Below, piece after piece: positions 14,174 through 21,957 of a stretch of DNA of 37,340 nt. This stretch comes from Gallionella sp. GTDB lineage: Bacteria > Pseudomonadota > Gammaproteobacteria > Burkholderiales > Gallionellaceae. Location of the stretch: the NCBI GenBank assembly GCA_030653355.1, contig JAURZN010000142.1:1-37340 (forward strand), read 5' to 3'. A program made the position numbers and the translations under genes. The notes under the pieces are model-generated. The model was not told where the DNA came from, did no database searches, and worked only from the letters and a program-made list of their open reading frames with translations. Positions within the stretch are counted from its first letter, which is position 1, and each line of letters starts with the position of its first letter.

Positions 14174-14622
14174 ACCTTAGCCCACACTTCACGCTGGCAG
14201 AGATGCTGTTGTCGCAGGACGCGACACGCGCAGGTATAGCCAACATACCACCGCCCGAGGTGGTGACCAATTTAATCCGGCTGGCGACGCTGCTGGAAGG
14301 CGTGCGGCTGGTGTTGGGTGGTCATCCGATCAGTATCAGCAGCGGTTATCGCTGCAAGAAACTCAATACCCTGATCGGCGGCAGTCGCACCAGCCAGCAC
14401 ATGCAGGGGCTGGCGGCGGACTTTATCTGTCCGGCCTTTGGTACGCCACGGCAGATATGCGAGCAGCTGCTGGATATGGATTTTAGATTCGATCAGCTGA
14501 TCTTTGAAGGCGCGTGGGTGCATATTTCGCTGTCCGATATAGATGCGCCGTTGCGTAATCAGATGCAGACGGCGGTGTTTAAACCGGGTCACAAGACTCA
14601 ATATTTAAGAGGTTTGTTATGA
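14170..14622 (+). CDS. Endolysin, peptidase M15A family
   Basis: 150 residues from the ATG at 14170. It has the M15 zinc-peptidase pattern: SSGYRCKKLN, then S-x-H-x2-G-x-A-x-D with H77 and D84 (SQHMQGLAADF), and a later W-V-H (H118) as third metal ligand. Such enzymes cut peptide bridges in peptidoglycan. There is no signal peptide, so release should depend on the holin-like gene that follows. It occupies the place of Mu lys, although Mu uses a different fold. The start overlaps the preceding stop. Confidence 0.92.
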   Translation: MNLSPHFTLAEMLLSQDATRAGIANIPPPEVVTNLIRLATLLEGVRLVLGGHPISISSGYRCKKLNTLIGGSRTSQHMQGLAADFICPAFGTPRQICEQLLDMDFRFDQLIFEGAWVHISLSDIDAPLRNQMQTAVFKPGHKTQYLRGLL

Positions 14623-14843
14623 ATGCTGTTCTCCCTGTGGTGGCCGCGCCCGTCAAATTATGGTGGCAATCACGCACTCTTATTGTCAACGCCATTACCG
14701 CCGCGCTGGTGGCACTGGAGGCGGGAACCGGCCTGTTGCAGCCTTATTTGCCAGTTGATTTTTTTACCGTGATTGCGGTGGCGCTACCTATGGTCAATGC
14801 CATTCTGCGGGTGATTACTACGCAGGCGCTGGGGCGGTCATGA
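14619..14843 (+). CDS. Holin-like small membrane protein
   Basis: 74 residues with two hydrophobic segments (about 23-42, VNAITAALVALEAG, and 48-66, FFTVIAVALPMVNAILRVI) and a short basic C-terminus. It lies between endolysin and spanins with ATGA overlaps on both sides, the classic holin position. The sequence alone does not prove pore formation. Confidence 0.8.
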   Translation: MNAVLPVVAAPVKLWWQSRTLIVNAITAALVALEAGTGLLQPYLPVDFFTVIAVALPMVNAILRVITTQALGRS

Positions 14844-15331
14844 TCCCGTTGTTCTATCGTGTTTTAGGTGGCCTGGTGATGATGCTGGCCGTGTTCGCTG
14901 CGGGTTTATGGGCAGGAAAAGATTATGCGAAAAAGAAATGTGTGGCGGGACAGGTGGCGGCGCAAGGCGCAGCAATTATTGCAACGGCAAAGGAAGATAC
15001 GCGCCGTGAAACCATCGGCACGCAGCGCGAAACCAGCGGCGAGCGTATCCGCATCGTTTACAAAAACCTCAAGGAGCAGGCTGATGAAATCGTTAAAAAC
15101 AATCCTGAGTTTAACGATTGCGGCCTTGATGCTGACGGCCTGCGCCTCTGGAACGCCGCCAATAGCGGTAGCGCCGCGCCCGTGCCCGGCGAGCCTGAGT
15201 TCACCCTGTATCACACCGCCACCGGCCAAGTCGGGGAAGCTGACAGACTTGTTGCAGAACCACATCGAGGCGATGGAATGGTACAGCCAGTGCCGGGACA
15301 AGCAGGCCAAGTTGGCGGGGTGCGTAAATAA
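14840..15331 (+). CDS. Rz: Rz-like inner-membrane spanin
   Basis: 163 residues: one N-terminal membrane segment (about 5-26, FYRVLGGLVMMLAVFAAGLW), then a charged, helical periplasmic domain with likely coiled coil (about 50-90). It starts in an ATGA overlap with the holin-like gene. The outer-membrane partner Rz1 is embedded in the +1 frame from 15084, as in lambda. The two would bridge the envelope and fuse the membranes at the end of lysis. Confidence 0.85.
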   Translation: MIPLFYRVLGGLVMMLAVFAAGLWAGKDYAKKKCVAGQVAAQGAAIIATAKEDTRRETIGTQRETSGERIRIVYKNLKEQADEIVKNNPEFNDCGLDADGLRLWNAANSGSAAPVPGEPEFTLYHTATGQVGEADRLVAEPHRGDGMVQPVPGQAGQVGGVRK

Positions 15332-15335
15332 ATGA
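15084..15335 (+). CDS. Rz1: Rz1-like outer-membrane lipoprotein spanin, embedded in Rz
   Basis: 83 residues in another frame inside Rz; start ATG at 15084 with AAGGAG upstream. Type II signal MKSLKTILSLTIAALMLTAC, lipobox LTAC with Cys20, then a proline-rich stretch (PRPCP, ITPPP) typical of Rz1, and a short helical C-terminus. It ends 4 bp after Rz and its stop overlaps the ATG of the repeat mini-cistron. Confidence 0.9.
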   Translation: MKSLKTILSLTIAALMLTACASGTPPIAVAPRPCPASLSSPCITPPPAKSGKLTDLLQNHIEAMEWYSQCRDKQAKLAGCVNK

Positions 15336-15391
15336 CAACCGCAAGGGCAGTCCCACGCAGGGGCGGAGCTAAAGCTCCGATTGCTGAATGA
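15332..15391 (+). CDS. Repeat-derived mini-cistron, copy B (19 aa)
   Basis: The peptide is MTTARAVPRRGGAKAPIAE; start in ATGA with the Rz1 stop, stop in ATGA with the next gene. It contains the hairpin CGGAGC-TAAA-GCTCCG (15364-15379) and corresponds to copy A at 9032-9118 in sequence, frame and junction geometry. A degenerate copy lies at 27170-27222. Confidence 0.4.
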   Translation: MTTARAVPRRGGAKAPIAE

Positions 15392-15591
15392 CCGATCAAC
15401 TTGACCAGGCGCAAGCCTTTGAAGAACTCCGCCGTGCCGATGCGCTGCGCGATCAGGCGCTCAAACCTGCCATGCCTGCGCTGGGCTTTTGCTACAACTG
15501 CGACGAGGTGGTGTTCGAGGGGTGCTTTTGCGATACCGATTGCCGGGATGATTACGAAAAACGCGAAAGGCAATTATGCAGCTCCAGATAG
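15388..15591 (+). CDS. Small zinc-ribbon-like phage protein
   Basis: 67 residues with C-x2-C (FCYNCDE) and C-x-C-x3-C (GCFCDTDC) near residues 33-50, flanked by acidic helices and ending in EKRERQLCSSR. This is a zinc-ribbon layout of the kind found in small TraR/DksA-like or DUF2116-like phage proteins; which one is not clear. It starts at the ATG inside the repeat mini-cistron's stop and overlaps the next gene by 16 bp. Confidence 0.6.
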   Translation: MTDQLDQAQAFEELRRADALRDQALKPAMPALGFCYNCDEVVFEGCFCDTDCRDDYEKRERQLCSSR

Positions 15592-15932
15592 AAATGTGGC
15601 AGCTAATTACCGGATTGATATCGGTGGTGGCGGCTTATGCACTAGTTGTATGGGCATTCGGGACGATTTTGGTTAAGCAATTCAAAACGCAACTGGATCA
15701 ACGTTTTGAAGCTATACAAACTGACAATACTGCGCGTGCCAGAGATGAAGCGAAGATGGCAGAACAACTGCGTGAATTTGAAAAGGAGTTTTTGATATTT
15801 CAACGCGACATGCCGATCCAGTACGTACGGCGCGAAGATTACATACGCGGTCAGACGGTGATCGAATCCAAGCTGGATGCGGTCTATAGCAAGTTGGAAC
15901 TGGTGCAAATACAGGGGGCAAAACGTGATTGA
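15576..15932 (+). CDS. Mu gp25-like membrane protein (DUF2730 type)
   Basis: 118 residues: one N-terminal membrane segment (about 8-33, WQLITGLISVVAAYALVVWA), then a long charged helix (about 38-115) likely to form a coiled coil. Length, order and layout match Mu gp25. Its role in Mu is unknown. AAAGG lies 6 bp before the ATG; the gene overlaps both neighbours. Confidence 0.7.
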   Translation: MQLQIEMWQLITGLISVVAAYALVVWAFGTILVKQFKTQLDQRFEAIQTDNTARARDEAKMAEQLREFEKEFLIFQRDMPIQYVRREDYIRGQTVIESKLDAVYSKLELVQIQGAKRD

Positions 15933-16236
15933 TCATGAAAAGATTCGCCGCGAGAAAATACGCTGGGACATGCTGGTGACGCTGGATTATGCCCGACCTA
16001 TAGGAGCTTATGAAGAGCTGGTGTTGACCACGATTCAGGGGGTGTTCCAGGATGCTACGGCGCTGGAAGTTCGCCGCACGCTAGACTATCTGGCCGACCG
16101 CGAACTGGTCAAGCTGGTGAAAGAGCCTAGCGGTCGTTGGTTTGCCGATCTGACCCGCCACGGTATAGACGTGGTCGAGTACACGATAGATGTAGACCCG
16201 GGTATCGCGCGCCCAACCAAATACTGGGTGGGCTGA
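15925..16236 (+). CDS. Mu gp26-like winged-helix protein
   Basis: 103 residues from a GTG at 15925 (AGGGGG upstream) that overlaps the previous stop. Residues 30-80 look like a winged helix: ELVLTTIQGVFQDATALEVR, then LDYLADRELVKL with the wing at GRWFADLT. It lies between gp25-like and gp27-like genes, as in Mu, where gp26 has no assigned role. It may assist packaging. Confidence 0.7.
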   Translation: MIDHEKIRREKIRWDMLVTLDYARPIGAYEELVLTTIQGVFQDATALEVRRTLDYLADRELVKLVKEPSGRWFADLTRHGIDVVEYTIDVDPGIARPTKYWVG

Positions 16237-16237
16237 G

Positions 16238-16750
16238 ATGGCACCGCGCAGCAAGATCGTTCGCCTGCCAAAAGAGGTCAAAGCATGGCTGGATAAAGCG
16301 CTGGTTGAGGGTGACTTTTCCGGCTATGAGCTTTTATCTGAAGACCTGAAGGCGCGCGGCTTTGATCTATCAAAGAGCGCCATCCATCGCTACGGTCAGG
16401 AATTTGAGGCACGGCTGTCCGCGCTGAAGATGGCAACACAGCAGGCAAAAGCAATCTCAGACTCGGTACCTGACGATGAAGGCGCGATGAACGATGCGCT
16501 GATCCGGCTGGTGCAGCAGAAAGCATTCGACATGCTGCTCAAGATGGAAGAAGGCGCGTCCATGAAGGAAGTCAGCCTGATGGTGGCGCGGTTAAGCAAT
16601 GCTACGGTCAAGCAGAAACAATGGCAGGCCGAGGTACGCGAAAAAGCAAGCTCAGCTGCTGAAGAGGTTGAAAAGATCGCCAAGAAAGGCGGCTTGTCGC
16701 CTGCTGCTGTAAATGAGATCAGGAGCAGAATCCTTGGCATCCAGAACTGA
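16238..16750 (+). CDS. Mu gp27-like DUF3486 protein (small terminase candidate)
   Basis: 170 residues. The N-terminal half carries the DUF3486 pattern (MAPRSKIVRLP, then LSKSAIHRYGQEFEARL); the C-terminal half is helical (LVQQKAFDMLLKMEEGASMK, later AEEVEKIAKKGG). It lies directly before the large terminase, which supports a role in recognising phage DNA for headful packaging. Its N-terminus is duplicated in the early gene at 4786. Confidence 0.85.
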   Translation: MAPRSKIVRLPKEVKAWLDKALVEGDFSGYELLSEDLKARGFDLSKSAIHRYGQEFEARLSALKMATQQAKAISDSVPDDEGAMNDALIRLVQQKAFDMLLKMEEGASMKEVSLMVARLSNATVKQKQWQAEVREKASSAAEEVEKIAKKGGLSPAAVNEIRSRILGIQN

Positions 16751-18326
16751 GCGTAAGGGTGGCGGCGTAGCCGCCGGGAACCCACCGGCCTACCCCTTGC
16801 GGGTGAAATCCATCCCGGTCAGTCTCCCGGGCGATGCCGCGCGCAAAGATGCGCCACCGGCTGTGTTATTGCCCTATCAGATCCGCTGGATCGAAGATGA
16901 CAGCCCGTTAAAAATAGCTGAAAAATCACGCCGGGTCGGTTGGACATGGGGCGAGGCTGCTGATGATGTACTGATTGCAGCACGCGAAGAATATAACTCG
17001 AACGTGTTTTACATCGGCCCTACGCAAGACATGGCACTGGAGTTTATCGAAGCCTGTGCGATGTGGGCGCGTGCCTATGACTATGCCGCCTCTGAGATCG
17101 AAGAGGGTATCTTTGTCGATGGCGATAATGAGATCAAGACTTACAAGATCGATTTTCCTGCAACTGGCAGGCGTATCGTCGCGCTCAGCTCGCGCCCAAC
17201 CAATCTGCGCGGTAAGCAAGGTGTCATCGTCATCGATGAGGCTGCCTTCCACAATGATCTGGATGCGCTGCTCAAGGCCGCGATGGCGATGCTGCTGTGG
17301 GGCGACAAGGTACGCATCATCTCGACGCATGACGGTCAGGACAATGCCTTCAATGAACTCATCCAGGAAGTGCGTGCCGGTAAGCGCAAAGGTGTCGTAC
17401 ATCGCATCACTTTCCGTGAGGCTGTCGAGCAAGGGCTATATCTCAGGGTCTGCCTGCGCCGTGGTATCGCTTGGACTGCCGAAGGTGAGGCTGCATGGGT
17501 AGCTGATGCCTATGCCTTCTATGGTGATGATGCAGCCGAAGAGCTGGATGTTGTTCCCTCGCAATCGGGAGGTGCGTATCTGACGATGGGGCTGATCGAG
17601 GCGAGGATGAATCCGGACACGCCGCTGGTGCGCGGCAAATGGAAATCAGAGTTTGCTTACCTGCCGGACTGGGAGCGTCAGGCTGAAGTGGCCGAATGGT
17701 GTGAAGAGCATCTGAAACCGATACTGGATGGCCTGAATAAAGATATGGCGCATGGCCTCGGTGAAGACTTCGCGCGCCTGGGCGACTTGACGGTGCTGGA
17801 CATCATGGAAGAAGGCCGTGACCTGATCACCCGCGTGCGTGGCCAGATTGAACTGTCCAACTGCCCGTTCACCCAGCAGGAGCAGATCGTGTTCTACATC
17901 CTCAGCCGCCTGCCACGTTTTCGCTCGGCAGCATTCGATGCGCGCGGTAACGGCCAGTATCTGGCAGAACGTGCCGCACAGAAGTTTGGCCAGGCACGTA
18001 TCGAGCAGGTGATGTTGAGCAATGCCTTCTATCTTGAAAATATGCCGCGCTTCAAGGCGGCACTGCAAGACGGCACGCTGGATGACATCCCAAAAGACAA
18101 CCAGGTGCGTGACGACCTGCGCGCGCTGCAGCTTATCGACGGCATCCCGAAACTGGGTAAATCAAAGACACAGACCGGCGAAGGTGAAAAGCTGCAACGC
18201 CACGGCGACTCGGCGATCAGCTTGTTCCTCGGGCACTACGCGATGAAGCGCGAGGTCGCACCTATCGAATACCAGGGCGTCCCCAAGCGCACCGATGAAA
18301 ATTACAGCGGGAGAAGAGCATGGTAG
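16713..18326 (+). CDS. Mu gp28-like large terminase
   Basis: ATPase/nuclease that drives DNA into the prohead. The frame gives 537 residues. Visible motifs are the adenine/Walker A region LKIAEKSRRVGWTWGEA (about 67-83), Walker B VIVIDEAAFH (about 170-179) and the motif III-like IISTHDG. The nuclease part is probably C-terminal (FDARGNG). The true start is uncertain: ATG 16713, TTG 16734, or GTG 16803. The sequence 16754-16785 is a GGCGGC-GTA-GCCGCC palindrome resembling dispersed repeats, so the first 30 residues may not belong to the ancestral protein. Confidence 0.9.
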   Translation: MRSGAESLASRTERKGGGVAAGNPPAYPLRVKSIPVSLPGDAARKDAPPAVLLPYQIRWIEDDSPLKIAEKSRRVGWTWGEAADDVLIAAREEYNSNVFYIGPTQDMALEFIEACAMWARAYDYAASEIEEGIFVDGDNEIKTYKIDFPATGRRIVALSSRPTNLRGKQGVIVIDEAAFHNDLDALLKAAMAMLLWGDKVRIISTHDGQDNAFNELIQEVRAGKRKGVVHRITFREAVEQGLYLRVCLRRGIAWTAEGEAAWVADAYAFYGDDAAEELDVVPSQSGGAYLTMGLIEARMNPDTPLVRGKWKSEFAYLPDWERQAEVAEWCEEHLKPILDGLNKDMAHGLGEDFARLGDLTVLDIMEEGRDLITRVRGQIELSNCPFTQQEQIVFYILSRLPRFRSAAFDARGNGQYLAERAAQKFGQARIEQVMLSNAFYLENMPRFKAALQDGTLDDIPKDNQVRDDLRALQLIDGIPKLGKSKTQTGEGEKLQRHGDSAISLFLGHYAMKREVAPIEYQGVPKRTDENYSGRRAW

Positions 18327-19891
18327 CAACCTCGACGATACTGGATGCCTCGGGCAATCCGATCAAGCGCAGCGAACTGGCTGAGCCGCAGACCTCCAGG
18401 CTGATGCAACTGCACCGCGAATTCTCCGGGCATCCGTCACGGGGTTTAACGCCCGCACGGCTGGCGAAGATACTGGAGGCCGCCGAGCAGGGAGACATAC
18501 GCGCGCAGCATGATCTATTCCTGGACATGGAAGAGAAGGATGCGCATATCTTTGCCGAGATGGGCAAGCGCAAGCGCGCGTTGCTTACTGTGGATTGGGA
18601 CATCGTGCCGCCGCGCGGTGCCAGTGCTGCCGAGCGCAAGCTGGCAGGCTATGCCAAGGAATTGATCCAGGACGTGCCGAACTTTGAGGATGTGATCCTC
18701 GATGCGCTGGACGGCGTCGGCCACGGCTTTTCGTGTCAGGAGATCGAGTGGGAAATGCTGGGCGGCGAGTGGTTGCCTGGGGAAATACACCATCGCCCGC
18801 AAAGCTGGTTTCAGACTGACCGCGAGACGCGCAGCGAGATCCGCCTGCGCGACATGTCGCTGGATGGTCAGGCGTTGCAGCCGTTCGGCTGGATTAGCCA
18901 TGTACATAAGGCGAAGAGCGGCTATGTCGCCCGTTCTGGCTTGCACCGCGTGTTGGCGTGGCCGTATCTGTTCAAGAATTATTCCGTCGGCGATCTGGCC
19001 GAGTTTCTGGAGATATACGGCTTGCCGCTGCGCCTTGGAACCTATCAGGCAGGCGCGTCCGACGACGAAAAGGCCACGCTGCTGCGCGCTGTGATGAGTA
19101 TCGGCCACGATGCCGCCGGTATCGTGCCTGAGGGCATGCTGATTGATTTTAAAGAGGCGGCAAAAGGCAGCGAAGGCCCGTTCATGGCGATGATGGACTG
19201 GGCGGAGAAGAGTATCAGCAAGGCCGTGCTGGGTGGTACGCTCACCAGCCAGGCGGACGGCAAGAGCAGCACCAATGCGCTGGGCAATGTGCACAACGAG
19301 GTGCGCCATGATTTGATGATGTCGGATGCGATCCAGCTGGCCGGGACTTTGACCCGAGATCTGGTCTATCCACTGCTGGCACTGAACAAGGGGGGCGTAG
19401 ATGATAGACGCCGTCAGCCGCGCTTCCAGTTTGTGTTCGACGACAGCGAGGACCTTGCTGTACTGGCTGACGCGCTGCCCAAGCTGGTCGGCGTCGGCAT
19501 GCGCATCCCGTCTGAATGGGCGCATCAGCGCGCGGGGATACCGCTGGCCGAGGAGGGGGAAAGCGTATTGTCGCCACCTGCGGCGATGACGCAAAGCGCC
19601 CTGAAAATGGCTGCGCTGACGGCGGGTGTGGCGAAAGATTTATTCCCCGACCAAACCGCACTGGATGCTGCCATCGAAGGCATAGCACCCGAGCAGCTGG
19701 ACGCGCAAGCCCGCGCCTCGCTCAAGCCGGTGCTTGAACTAATCGCGGCCTCTGCCGACTATGCCGAGGTATTCAATGCACTGGCCGAGACCTTCCCGGC
19801 GATGGATACCGCGCAACTCGAACAGGCGCTGGCACGGGCGATGTTCGTGGCAGATGTTTGGGGTCGCTTGAGCGTGGAAAACAATGCCTGA
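18320..19891 (+). CDS. Mu gp29-like portal protein (DUF935)
   Basis: 523 residues, the usual size. It has the DUF935 character: ELAEPQTSRL near the N-terminus, LTPARLAKILEAAEQGD, KRKRALLTVDWDI, and FLEIYGLPLRLGTYQ in the middle. The dodecameric portal forms the packaging and tail-attachment vertex. It overlaps the terminase end by 7 bp and the next gene by 8 bp. Confidence 0.93.
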   Translation: MVATSTILDASGNPIKRSELAEPQTSRLMQLHREFSGHPSRGLTPARLAKILEAAEQGDIRAQHDLFLDMEEKDAHIFAEMGKRKRALLTVDWDIVPPRGASAAERKLAGYAKELIQDVPNFEDVILDALDGVGHGFSCQEIEWEMLGGEWLPGEIHHRPQSWFQTDRETRSEIRLRDMSLDGQALQPFGWISHVHKAKSGYVARSGLHRVLAWPYLFKNYSVGDLAEFLEIYGLPLRLGTYQAGASDDEKATLLRAVMSIGHDAAGIVPEGMLIDFKEAAKGSEGPFMAMMDWAEKSISKAVLGGTLTSQADGKSSTNALGNVHNEVRHDLMMSDAIQLAGTLTRDLVYPLLALNKGGVDDRRRQPRFQFVFDDSEDLAVLADALPKLVGVGMRIPSEWAHQRAGIPLAEEGESVLSPPAAMTQSALKMAALTAGVAKDLFPDQTALDAAIEGIAPEQLDAQARASLKPVLELIAASADYAEVFNALAETFPAMDTAQLEQALARAMFVADVWGRLSVENNA

Positions 19892-21194
19892 TCCTGTCGA
19901 TCTGTCAGCCGTCTTTGGCCTGCCACCCGAGCAGGCCATCGAATATTTCAAGGCCAAGGGCTATGCCATCACCTGGGATTGGCGCGAGCTGTGGCAAGAG
20001 GCACATGCCAATGCCTTCACAGTGGCCAAGGTGATGAATACCGACATCCTCAACGATATTCGCGGTGCGCTGGATGACGCGTTAAACGATGGCACCACCC
20101 TGCGTGATTTCCAGAAAAGTTTAACGCCTGTCCTGCAAGCCAAAGGTTGGTGGGGTAAGACCGAACACGTCAATACGCTGACTGGTGAAGTCAGCACCGC
20201 ACAGCTGGGCAGCCCGCGCCGTCTCAAGACCATCTACCAGACCAACCTGCAAACCGCCTACATGGCCGGGCGCTATAAACGCATGATGGAAAATGTCGGC
20301 ACGCATCCCTACTGGCAGTACGTCGCAGTGATGGATGGACGCACCCGCCCGACGCACCGCGCGATGAATGGCCGGGTGTTTCGCTATGATGACCCTGCGT
20401 GGGGCGCACTCTATCCGCCCAACGGATTTAACTGCCGCTGCCGTGTGAGTGCGATCAGCGAATTCGAGGCACAGCGCGATGATATCCACGTTGAATCGTC
20501 CGATGAGCGACTGATAGATCACAATATCACCCTAAAGGATGGCAGCACGGTGCCGGGTAAGGCGTTGCGCATCAAGGTGGATGGGCAAGATAAGTTGTTC
20601 GCGCCGGATGCGGGGTGGAGTTATAACCCGGGTCGTGCCGCATTCGGCACCGATATCGAGGTGATGCGCAAGATCAGTGCGGTGAAAGATCGTGCTGTCC
20701 GCGTGCAGGCCGTGCAGGCAATCAATAATTCAGAATTACGTCACCAGGTGTTTGCCAGCTGGGTCAGCACGGCATTGACCAAACGCGCACCAGGTCATGA
20801 AGCGCAGGTGGTAGGTTTTGTATCTGAGGAAATTGCCGACTTTGCGAAGGGTCATAATGGCGGTGTGGATGCGGCGCGTGTACTGGCGCTTCCGGAGAAA
20901 AGATTACTGCATGCAGATAGCTTCAAACATAAGGACGGGAATATTGCGCTCACACCAACTGAGTATCAGTCGCTTCCTGCCATCGTCGCCAAGCCGAATG
21001 CTGTTTATTGGGATACACAAGAGCGAGATATTGTTTACACCTATCCTGCGGAGGATGGCCGGGTTATTTATGTTCCCGCCAGGCTTGATTTCAGCGTAAA
21101 GAAACTCGGCAAAATGGATGTTCTGGTGAATGCCTACAAGGTAGAAGCGAAGCGCTTTAATTCAGATCGCTACATCAAGATGGGCGCTCCATGA
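19884..21194 (+). CDS. F: Mu gpF-like minor head protein fused to a nuclease-like (PBECR-type) domain
   Basis: 436 residues. Residues 1-200 are the Phage_Mu_F/SPP1 gp7 domain: KTIYQTNLQTAYMAGRYKRM, YVAVMDGRTRPTHRAMNG, then YPPNGFNCRCRV. The C-terminal part (about 300-436) ends in an alpha/beta region (NAVYWDTQERDIVYTYPAED, then VIYVPARLDF and VNAYKVE). This matches the layout of Barnase/EndoU/ColicinE5-like PBECR domains fused to phage head proteins. Such domains may be delivered with the DNA and act on host RNA. The head role is well supported; the nuclease is a family-level inference with no catalytic residues confirmed. Confidence 0.85.
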   Translation: MPDPVDLSAVFGLPPEQAIEYFKAKGYAITWDWRELWQEAHANAFTVAKVMNTDILNDIRGALDDALNDGTTLRDFQKSLTPVLQAKGWWGKTEHVNTLTGEVSTAQLGSPRRLKTIYQTNLQTAYMAGRYKRMMENVGTHPYWQYVAVMDGRTRPTHRAMNGRVFRYDDPAWGALYPPNGFNCRCRVSAISEFEAQRDDIHVESSDERLIDHNITLKDGSTVPGKALRIKVDGQDKLFAPDAGWSYNPGRAAFGTDIEVMRKISAVKDRAVRVQAVQAINNSELRHQVFASWVSTALTKRAPGHEAQVVGFVSEEIADFAKGHNGGVDAARVLALPEKRLLHADSFKHKDGNIALTPTEYQSLPAIVAKPNAVYWDTQERDIVYTYPAEDGRVIYVPARLDFSVKKLGKMDVLVNAYKVEAKRFNSDRYIKMGAP

Positions 21195-21310
21195 TGGGTG
21201 ACCGGCTGTTCACCATCACCTGCTGGGCAGGTACTCTTCCGCTGGCTCGCCGTCTAATTTCCAGCTTTCATCATGGGCGTGCAAGCATTATAGGGGGTTG
21301 CGGTGTTTGA
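21191..21310 (+). CDS. Possible 39-aa coupled small ORF
   Basis: The ATG at 21191 overlaps the gpF stop (ATGA), and the frame runs to a TGA that overlaps the GTG start of gpG by 8 bp. It fills the only gap between these two head genes. The peptide (MMGDRLFTITCWAGTLPLAR, later HHGRASIIGGCGV) matches nothing recognised. It may serve only to carry ribosomes to the weak GTG start of gpG. Confidence 0.3.
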   Translation: MMGDRLFTITCWAGTLPLARRLISSFHHGRASIIGGCGV

Positions 21311-21779
21311 AATCAAGATAGACGATAAAGCGGTGATGTCCATGCTTGACCGGATGGCCGCTACCGCGCACAACATGTCTCCGGTGATGAGCATGATCGC
21401 GCAGGAGCTGGAGCGGCAGACCGAGAAGAACTTTGCCTCCGAAGGCCGTCCGAAGTGGCTAGGGTTAAAGCCCTCTACGATTGCGATGCGTACCAAGCGC
21501 GGCACATGGCCTGGCATGATGTTGCAAGTCAGCGCCGGTGGGTTGTCATCCTCTATCGGCTCCAGTCATGATGCGATGAGCGCTACGGTCGGCAGTAATA
21601 AAAAATATGCGGCTATGCAGCAGCTAGGTGGGGTAACCAGTCCGCGCAGCATGATTCCCAATAAAGTTATCGCCGCCCGTCCCTTCCTGCCGATTGATGC
21701 GCAGGGCAACCTGCAAGCCGAGGCGTCGGAAAACATCCTCGGCCTGGTCGGCGACTACCTGCGTCGTGTCGCTGGATAA
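21303..21779 (+). CDS. G: Mu gpG-like virion morphogenesis protein (gp31)
   Basis: 158 residues from a GTG at 21303. It has the phage virion-morphogenesis (tail completion) pattern: ELERQTEKNFASEGRPKW, then LKPSTIAMR and L-x-V-SAGGLSSSI, later RPFLPID. In Mu gpG acts in head completion or tail joining. It closes the first late head block. Confidence 0.88.
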   Translation: MFEIKIDDKAVMSMLDRMAATAHNMSPVMSMIAQELERQTEKNFASEGRPKWLGLKPSTIAMRTKRGTWPGMMLQVSAGGLSSSIGSSHDAMSATVGSNKKYAAMQQLGGVTSPRSMIPNKVIAARPFLPIDAQGNLQAEASENILGLVGDYLRRVAG

Positions 21780-21957
21780 CAAGATCGCAAGGGTCTTCGC
21801 CTAAAAACATAGTCGCGCTACGCGCTCGTTGTTTTGAGCGAAACCCGCTCAGAAGCGATTTAAGCGGTTTTGCTCATACTGGTGCGGCGATGGTATGAAA
21901 AATAATAATCAATGGTTTTTAACGGGGAGTTAACGGGGTCTATGGCTACTCTAAGCT
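21780..21957. other. Intergenic region with long imperfect hairpin and possible promoter
   Basis: No gene is seen. GAGCGAAACCCGCT (21836-21849) pairs imperfectly with AGCGGTTTTGCTC (21863-21875); no T run follows. TTAACG (21930) and TAAGCT (21952) with 16 bp between could be a promoter for the moron that follows. TTAACGGGG occurs twice in 15 bp near 21919-21936. Confidence 0.4.

Noticed and set aside
18515-19594. 359-codon open frame on the minus strand
   Set aside because: It is antisense to the portal gene, has no family resemblance, and follows from GC-rich codon use on the other strand.
21914-21957. TAAGCT directly before ATG 21958 as a fifth late promoter
   Set aside because: There is no GGAAC dyad 38 bp upstream and the ATG distance is 0 rather than 6-7 bp.
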